This document shows, in pieces, positions 59,976 to 64,000 of a DNA stretch of 64,000 bases. Below the pieces are notes generated by a model, which did no database searches, was not told the origin of the DNA, and was given only the letters and a program-made list of their open reading frames with translations. The stretch's first letter is position 1. Each line of letters starts with the position of its first letter. Origin of the DNA: Bacteroidota bacterium (GTDB lineage: Bacteria; Bacteroidota; Bacteroidia; Chitinophagales; Chitinophagaceae); contig JAUZNZ010000008.1 in the NCBI GenBank assembly GCA_030706735.1, positions 62,001-126,000 of the forward strand. The letters run 5' to 3'. A program made the position numbers and the translations under genes.

Positions 59976-61369
59976 GCTTCAAACAAGGTCCAAGGACTGG
60001 CCTTCATGTCATGCAGGTACTCTGCCTGCCATTGAAACTCCGGATGCAGCTGAAAGAAAGGGGCCGCAAGGAAATCTTCCCCGCTGGGATTGCCCATATG
60101 GGCCCAGAAGGTAAGATCCTTCGCCATCGCCGCGGTGGTAACCTTCCCTTGCACTGTTCCTCCCGGATAGAAGGGCGGCCAGCCCCATTCGGGACAACCC
60201 TTGGGATCGGTATCGACCCTGCCGGCAATCACGCAACGGCTCGATTCCTTCGCTTTGCTGAGCTCACTGTAACTGTCGCTCTCGATCGTTCGGGCCGCCG
60301 TGGCGTCGATCCTTCCCTTATATTGTTCGGCTAGCTCCTGCCAGCGGCGCTTGCGGCTGTTGGGAGAGTTGCTGGCATCCGTGGAGTCGAAGGTCGTCTC
60401 CTCCTTCATTAACTTCGGATCGCTCGGAAAATTGGAGCCGGTATAGATCCCGTCCTTCGTTCGCCACACGGGATGATTCTTCAGCCCCAGTTCCAGCCGC
60501 GCGATCTCATTGGTCTTGATGTCGCCGACCAGCCAGTCATTGGCATATCCGCCATTATTGCCCGTGGTCATGATCCGGATAAAGTCGTCAATGCTGTTCG
60601 CATACTGGGCAGCCTTGCGGGCCCGCACAAATTCCGGTATGCCCGACTCATCGAATCCCTTGAATTGAGTGATGGTGGTCTCTGTGATCAGGATGCCGCC
60701 GCCCGTTATGACAAAGTCATCCCCGCTGTGAATGAAGCCGGGCATCATGTCCATGAACAACCTGTTCCCGCTAACCGGAACAATGTCGGCGATCACATTC
60801 CACCGTTCTCCGACAATATAGTCCGTCCAGCTGTTATGTCCCATCGCGATCTTACCATCGGAAGTATACCTGCCCGTGGCTATAAAGGCGCTGCAATTTC
60901 CGGGCGCCTTATTGTCCGCAGAGCCCGGTTTGGCCCGATCCGCCAGCCAGGGCACATAGTATTGCCCCAATTCGATATTGCCGTTCAGCACGACGATGTC
61001 ATAGACGTCATAGTCATATCCTTTAGCCTTCAATCCTTCCACGATCCCGCTCATCTCTTCCCGGTATTCCTGATCGACCTTGCTCCAGAATATCCTTTTC
61101 ACGGCCCCCCGATAAAAGGACCAATCCTTGCCGGAACTGTGTGCCAGCCAAAGCTTCATCGTCCGGATCAGGTCGTCGATCTCCCGTGCCAGCAAATAGC
61201 CATGCTGGTAACCGATGTCCTTCGGCTTACCCTCCAGGTGAATATAGATCCAACCGGCCTTGTCTTGCCGGGATGCCTTCGACAAACGAGGGTCGTTCGG
61301 CTGGGCAGGGGCCACGGTGGCAGAGCCCGTCAGCCATGCCATGATCAGTAAGAGGAAAGGTATTCGCAT
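59963..61369 (-). CDS. C45/phospholipase-B-like autoproteolytic hydrolase
   Basis: 468 residues from the ATG at 61369, which starts a signal peptide ending VAPAQ. Ntn-hydrolase features: GNCSAFIATG with Cys159 as the likely self-cleavage site and N-terminal nucleophile, followed by KIAMGHNSWTDYIVGERWNV, and later NNGGYANDWLVGDIKTNEIARLELG in separate parts. This arrangement is that of the phospholipase B-like and acyl-CoA:6-APA acyltransferase (C45) group, which cleaves or transfers acyl amide or ester bonds. Mature enzyme periplasmic. The preceding gene on this strand, an Omp85-like barrel, ends 8 bp upstream. Confidence 0.8.
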   Translation of the reverse strand: MRIPFLLLIMAWLTGSATVAPAQPNDPRLSKASRQDKAGWIYIHLEGKPKDIGYQHGYLLAREIDDLIRTMKLWLAHSSGKDWSFYRGAVKRIFWSKVDQEYREEMSGIVEGLKAKGYDYDVYDIVVLNGNIELGQYYVPWLADRAKPGSADNKAPGNCSAFIATGRYTSDGKIAMGHNSWTDYIVGERWNVIADIVPVSGNRLFMDMMPGFIHSGDDFVITGGGILITETTITQFKGFDESGIPEFVRARKAAQYANSIDDFIRIMTTGNNGGYANDWLVGDIKTNEIARLELGLKNHPVWRTKDGIYTGSNFPSDPKLMKEETTFDSTDASNSPNSRKRRWQELAEQYKGRIDATAARTIESDSYSELSKAKESSRCVIAGRVDTDPKGCPEWGWPPFYPGGTVQGKVTTAAMAKDLTFWAHMGNPSGEDFLAAPFFQLHPEFQWQAEYLHDMKASPWTLFEAKKR

Positions 61370-61377
61370 ATCCGAAG

Positions 61378-62613
61378 TTAAAAAACTTCGCCCAGGTTGA
61401 CGAAAAATCCGCCGGATCCCTTCTGCCCCCAGCCATAATCGATGCAAAGGTTGGTGCGGGAGAACTTGTTCAGCGTGATCCTGAACCCGCCCCCATAACC
61501 GGGAACGACGTATTCGAACCGGCCCGAGGCAGGCTCGGTGAAAGACTGGGCATTGGCAAAAACGACCGCTCCGAGTAACCCGTTCGACGTGATGCCGAAA
61601 CGGTATTCCGATTCAAAATACAGCATATTCTTACTCCGGAACCGCCCCTGGATATATCCCCTGGCCGTATTGCTGTAAGCGTCCCAGCCCGTACTGGGCA
61701 GCAACAGGTAAGGCGGATCCCCGCCCCCGGTGGTGAACCAGTCATAGCTCCATAAGGCCAGCACATTATGCGTGGTACCCGGAAACCGGATGTAGCGGCG
61801 CAGGTCGAATAAGAGGGATTGCCAGTTATTGTCGCTCCCCATGAACGTAAAATTGGGCCGGTAGGTAATGCTCGCGTAACCCCCATTCTCCGGATTGATC
61901 TGGTTCCTCCTCGAGTCGTACAGCAAATGCGCCGAGATGCCGGACGCGGTTTCCGTTTTCGTCAGGCCATAGGTCTCAAAGTCCGTGGCCTTCCCCATCG
62001 GGGGATCGATCTCACGGATGTTCCAGAAGTAGTCCAGGTCATATCCCAGCCCCGCATACAGATCTTTCCCGATCGTCTTCAGGATGGCCTGATGCAGGCG
62101 CACATAGGAATAATCGATGCTATAGCCCGTATCCGCAGACGTATTCCCTCCCAGACCATAGGTAAAGGAGGGGTATTTAAGGTACCGCCAGTCGGTAACG
62201 ATATTGTACTTATTGTCCTTGGTCCATAGGTCGGCCTGGATGGGAAATAGGATCTGCTCGTATTGGGAATACGTGATGCTGGTCAGCACGCTGGACAGGT
62301 TCGCATTGGGGCGATCGCTCGTGTAAAAGGCGAAGTTGGAACTGAGTACCCCTGCAAAACCGGTTTGCAGGGTATAGCCCACCACGGGCAACGCGGAAAT
62401 ATGCAGCTTGCCGGTCTTCCGCTGGCTGGTGTCCATCCTCACCTCCGAGGTCTTTTTAAGCCATTTTCTACCGAGATCCACCAGATCGGTTTGGATATGG
62501 GCCGAATCCTGGGCGCGAACGGGCAGTGCATGGCACAGCAGGGCCAGTAGGGTAATGGATATGCTTAAAGGGCGGCTCAAAAAGAGTTTTTTGATGAAAC
62601 CATTGGTTCGCAC
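61378..62613 (-). CDS. BamA/TamA-like outer-membrane barrel protein
   Basis: A 411-residue protein with a signal peptide (ISITLLALLCHALPVRAQ) and a start that appears to be GTG; no ATG fits before the signal peptide. The mature part is one barrel of the Omp85 type without POTRA domains: LPVVGYTLQTGFAG near the start, YDSRRNQINPENGGYASITYRPNF (split over two strands), ARGYIQGRFRSKNML as the RGF/Y-containing loop motif, and a terminal GEVF with aromatic end. Bacteroidota carry many such single-barrel paralogues of unknown cargo. Likely co-transcribed with the downstream C45 hydrolase, 8 bp away. Confidence 0.85.
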   Translation of the reverse strand: MRTNGFIKKLFLSRPLSISITLLALLCHALPVRAQDSAHIQTDLVDLGRKWLKKTSEVRMDTSQRKTGKLHISALPVVGYTLQTGFAGVLSSNFAFYTSDRPNANLSSVLTSITYSQYEQILFPIQADLWTKDNKYNIVTDWRYLKYPSFTYGLGGNTSADTGYSIDYSYVRLHQAILKTIGKDLYAGLGYDLDYFWNIREIDPPMGKATDFETYGLTKTETASGISAHLLYDSRRNQINPENGGYASITYRPNFTFMGSDNNWQSLLFDLRRYIRFPGTTHNVLALWSYDWFTTGGGDPPYLLLPSTGWDAYSNTARGYIQGRFRSKNMLYFESEYRFGITSNGLLGAVVFANAQSFTEPASGRFEYVVPGYGGGFRITLNKFSRTNLCIDYGWGQKGSGGFFVNLGEVF

Positions 62614-62689
62614 ATGATTAAAACGAAAACAAATGATTAAAATTACCTATGGACGACATGAATTGATCCCGCTGACGGGGAGGCATAGT

Positions 62690-63649
62690 TTACGGTATTT
62701 TTACGAATTCGTTGAGTTTATGCAGCTCCAGGATAGTAGTCCGTCCATCATCGCTTTCCCTGTACATCGGAATGAACTTCCCGTTGAACTTTATTTCCCG
62801 GTACGTATAAGAGGTCCTCTGCTGTACCAGATTGGAAAAAACGTCGTCGAAACCCCGGATCAGAACATAGATCTCCACATCGGAGGCCTTCATATCTTCA
62901 TGGGTAAAACCCTGGAACGGACTGTTCTCGTCGATGGGATGCACCACGGTCCAATTCATCGGAAGGCTCTCCACCCTGGTTCGTTCCAGCTTAAGGTCAT
63001 AGTATCTGTAGATGGCTTCTTCGTTCTCATGCACCTGCAAGCCCACATTGACGCGGATCTCGACGTCGGTCAGCGTATGCTTGTCCTTATACGAGGCGAA
63101 TCGGAACATGAGGCCCATGCCGTTCTTATAAGGGCTGACCAGCGCATGTTCACTGAAGACCAGGTAGGCGCGCGGCCTGGAGAAACGCCCGTACATCAGG
63201 CCCGTGGCGAGGGCAAAGGACAGCAGTCCGCTCATCGCCTCGATACTGGCCGCAAAATTGGCCCAGTCGCCTATCGGGTTAACCCGGCCATAACCCACCG
63301 TAGTGAAGGTTTCCGTACTGAAGAAGTACGCTTCCTTGAATTTCCCCCAAGGCGTAGAGGCGATAACTCCCTGTAACTGACCGACGCCGATCCACAAATA
63401 GAGGAAGGCATAGGCAAGGTTGATGGTGAAATAGAAGATCCCCAGGACGGAGATGAACTTCCATAAAGGCATGGTCAGCATGTTATGGTAGACGCTGAAC
63501 CGGTTCATGAAGGAGACCCCTTCCTTGCGAAGGTTGAAGCTGCCATCCCGGTTTATGAAACGGCCTCCATAGCTGCTGGCATTATTGCCAAAGCCCGTAT
63601 CATTATTGACCTTCAGTACAGGGTTGATCTTCTTCGTGTGCAATGCCAT
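62690..63649 (-). CDS. Inward-rectifier-type potassium channel (KirBac)
   Basis: A 319-residue KirBac-like channel: cytoplasmic slide helix, outer helix FISVLGIFYFTINLAYAFLYL, pore with the selectivity filter TTVGYG (116-121), inner helix MSGLLSFALATGLMYGRFSRP, then a C-terminal immunoglobulin-like gating domain with YLVFSEHALVSPY and LMFRFA. It forms tetramers in the inner membrane and passes potassium. It is transcribed in the same direction as the barrel gene with a 76-bp gap. Ligand control (PIP2 in animal homologues) is not known for bacteria. Confidence 0.95.
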   Translation of the reverse strand: MALHTKKINPVLKVNNDTGFGNNASSYGGRFINRDGSFNLRKEGVSFMNRFSVYHNMLTMPLWKFISVLGIFYFTINLAYAFLYLWIGVGQLQGVIASTPWGKFKEAYFFSTETFTTVGYGRVNPIGDWANFAASIEAMSGLLSFALATGLMYGRFSRPRAYLVFSEHALVSPYKNGMGLMFRFASYKDKHTLTDVEIRVNVGLQVHENEEAIYRYYDLKLERTRVESLPMNWTVVHPIDENSPFQGFTHEDMKASDVEIYVLIRGFDDVFSNLVQQRTSYTYREIKFNGKFIPMYRESDDGRTTILELHKLNEFVKIP

Positions 63650-63688
63650 GGTCGCGCGATATTTGATCTCATAAAGGTAGCAACATAT

Positions 63689-64000
63689 TCAAATTAACGC
63701 TTCATACAGTACTTCGACCGGATGCAGGGCCTTTCTGGCCGTTCCGTCCTTGATCTGATGGCGGCAGCTCGTGCCCGGGGCCGCAATGATCACTTCTTCC
63801 GCCTGCTGCCTGACGGCCGGCAGCAGAACCAACTCTCCGATATTCATGGAGAGGTCATAGTGCTCCTTCTCATATCCGAAGGAACCCGCCATGCCGCAAC
63901 AACCGGAAGGGATCTGGCTCACCGAATAATTTTCAGGCAGCGACAGGATCTTCATCGAGCCCGCGACCGTGGTCAGCGCCTTTTGCTGGCAATGGCCATG
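63689..64000 (-). CDS. Fe-S oxidoreductase, C-terminal part (GlpC/D-lactate dehydrogenase type)
   Basis: The frame is open to the right edge, so the N-terminal part lies outside the window; 103 residues are visible. HGHCQQKALT at the start and SGCCGMAGSFGYEK (CCG domain), then APGTSCRHQIKDG and KALHPVEVL are the ending of the (Fe-S)-binding domain found in GlpC and in FAD-linked oxidase/Fe-S fusions that oxidise D-lactate or glycolate. Which of these it is cannot be decided from the fragment. Confidence 0.88.
   Translation of the reverse strand, partial: HGHCQQKALTTVAGSMKILSLPENYSVSQIPSGCCGMAGSFGYEKEHYDLSMNIGELVLLPAVRQQAEEVIIAAPGTSCRHQIKDGTARKALHPVEVLYEALI

Overview
The window looks like chromosomal DNA of a Bacteroidota bacterium, most probably a Chitinophagaceae relative. 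The evidence is a TonB-dependent receptor with an N-terminal carboxypeptidase-regulatory domain next to a DUF4249 lipoprotein, a DUF5723 protein, a propeller-type sensor kinase paired with a LytTR regulator, a KirBac-like channel, many secreted glycoside hydrolases, almost no Shine-Dalgarno sequences, and TAnnTTTG promoter elements. The sequence is moderately GC-rich, so long antisense open frames lie opposite most genes; these were ignored. I saw no rRNA, tRNA, CRISPR array, insertion sequence or prophage.

Layout. 1-7.1 kb: end of an exopolysaccharide/O-antigen type cluster (radical SAM protein, methyltransferase, undecaprenyl-phosphate sugar transferase, two GT4 glycosyltransferases, O-antigen ligase/polymerase) with one opposing nucleotidyltransferase. 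7.1-10.3 kb: a secreted unknown protein, an FAH-fold sugar-acid dehydratase and a dGTPase. 10.3-18.3 kb: a minus-strand run in which a LytS-like propeller kinase and its LytTR regulator lie upstream of three secreted proteins (a repeat-rich protein, a HELSH protein with LGFP repeats and an NlpC/P60-like protein). 18.4-34.3 kb: sugar-cleaving genes (GH130-like, GH123-like, GH3, GH109, GH39) with a GMC oxidoreductase, an N-acetylhexosamine-kinase-like enzyme, two tandem XRE regulators and a DadA-like oxidase. 34.4-40.5 kb: hexuronate block (kduD, kduI, exuT-like) with a LacI regulator, a canonical LacI palindrome upstream of kduD, and a sugar porter. 40.6-47.9 kb: complete L-rhamnose catabolic operon (rhaT, bifunctional aldolase/dehydrogenase, rhaM, rhaI, rhaK) ending in a GntR regulator. 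47.9-54.9 kb: a Gfo/Idh/MocA oxidoreductase, a HAD protein, the TonB receptor/DUF4249 pair, an NtrC-type regulator and a receiver-only protein. 55-56.6 kb: dps and a three-gene YtxH/holin-like operon. 56.6-59 kb: a decayed arabinan locus. 59-64 kb: YgiD-like dioxygenase, C45/phospholipase-B-like hydrolase, Omp85-like barrel, KirBac channel and the end of an Fe-S oxidoreductase.

How the genes fit together: the centre of the window is a scavenging island. Secreted hydrolases release sugars, which are imported by MFS/RhaT carriers and channelled through rhamnose, hexuronate and possibly GalNAc salvage routes, each with its own regulator. There is no SusC/SusD pair and no polysaccharide lyase here, so this is not a classical PUL.

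The most unusual spot is 56.62-56.87 kb. The 3' end of an AraC-type regulator (minus strand) and a 5'-truncated GH51 arabinofuranosidase gene (plus strand) are fused head to head at about base 56864. One deletion seems to have removed the divergent promoter and both gene starts. The regulator remnant also carries a frameshift best explained by a second, direct-repeat-mediated deletion. The strongest candidate for an undescribed functional unit is the sensor-regulator plus secreted LGFP/HELSH/NlpC-like module at 10.3-18.3 kb.
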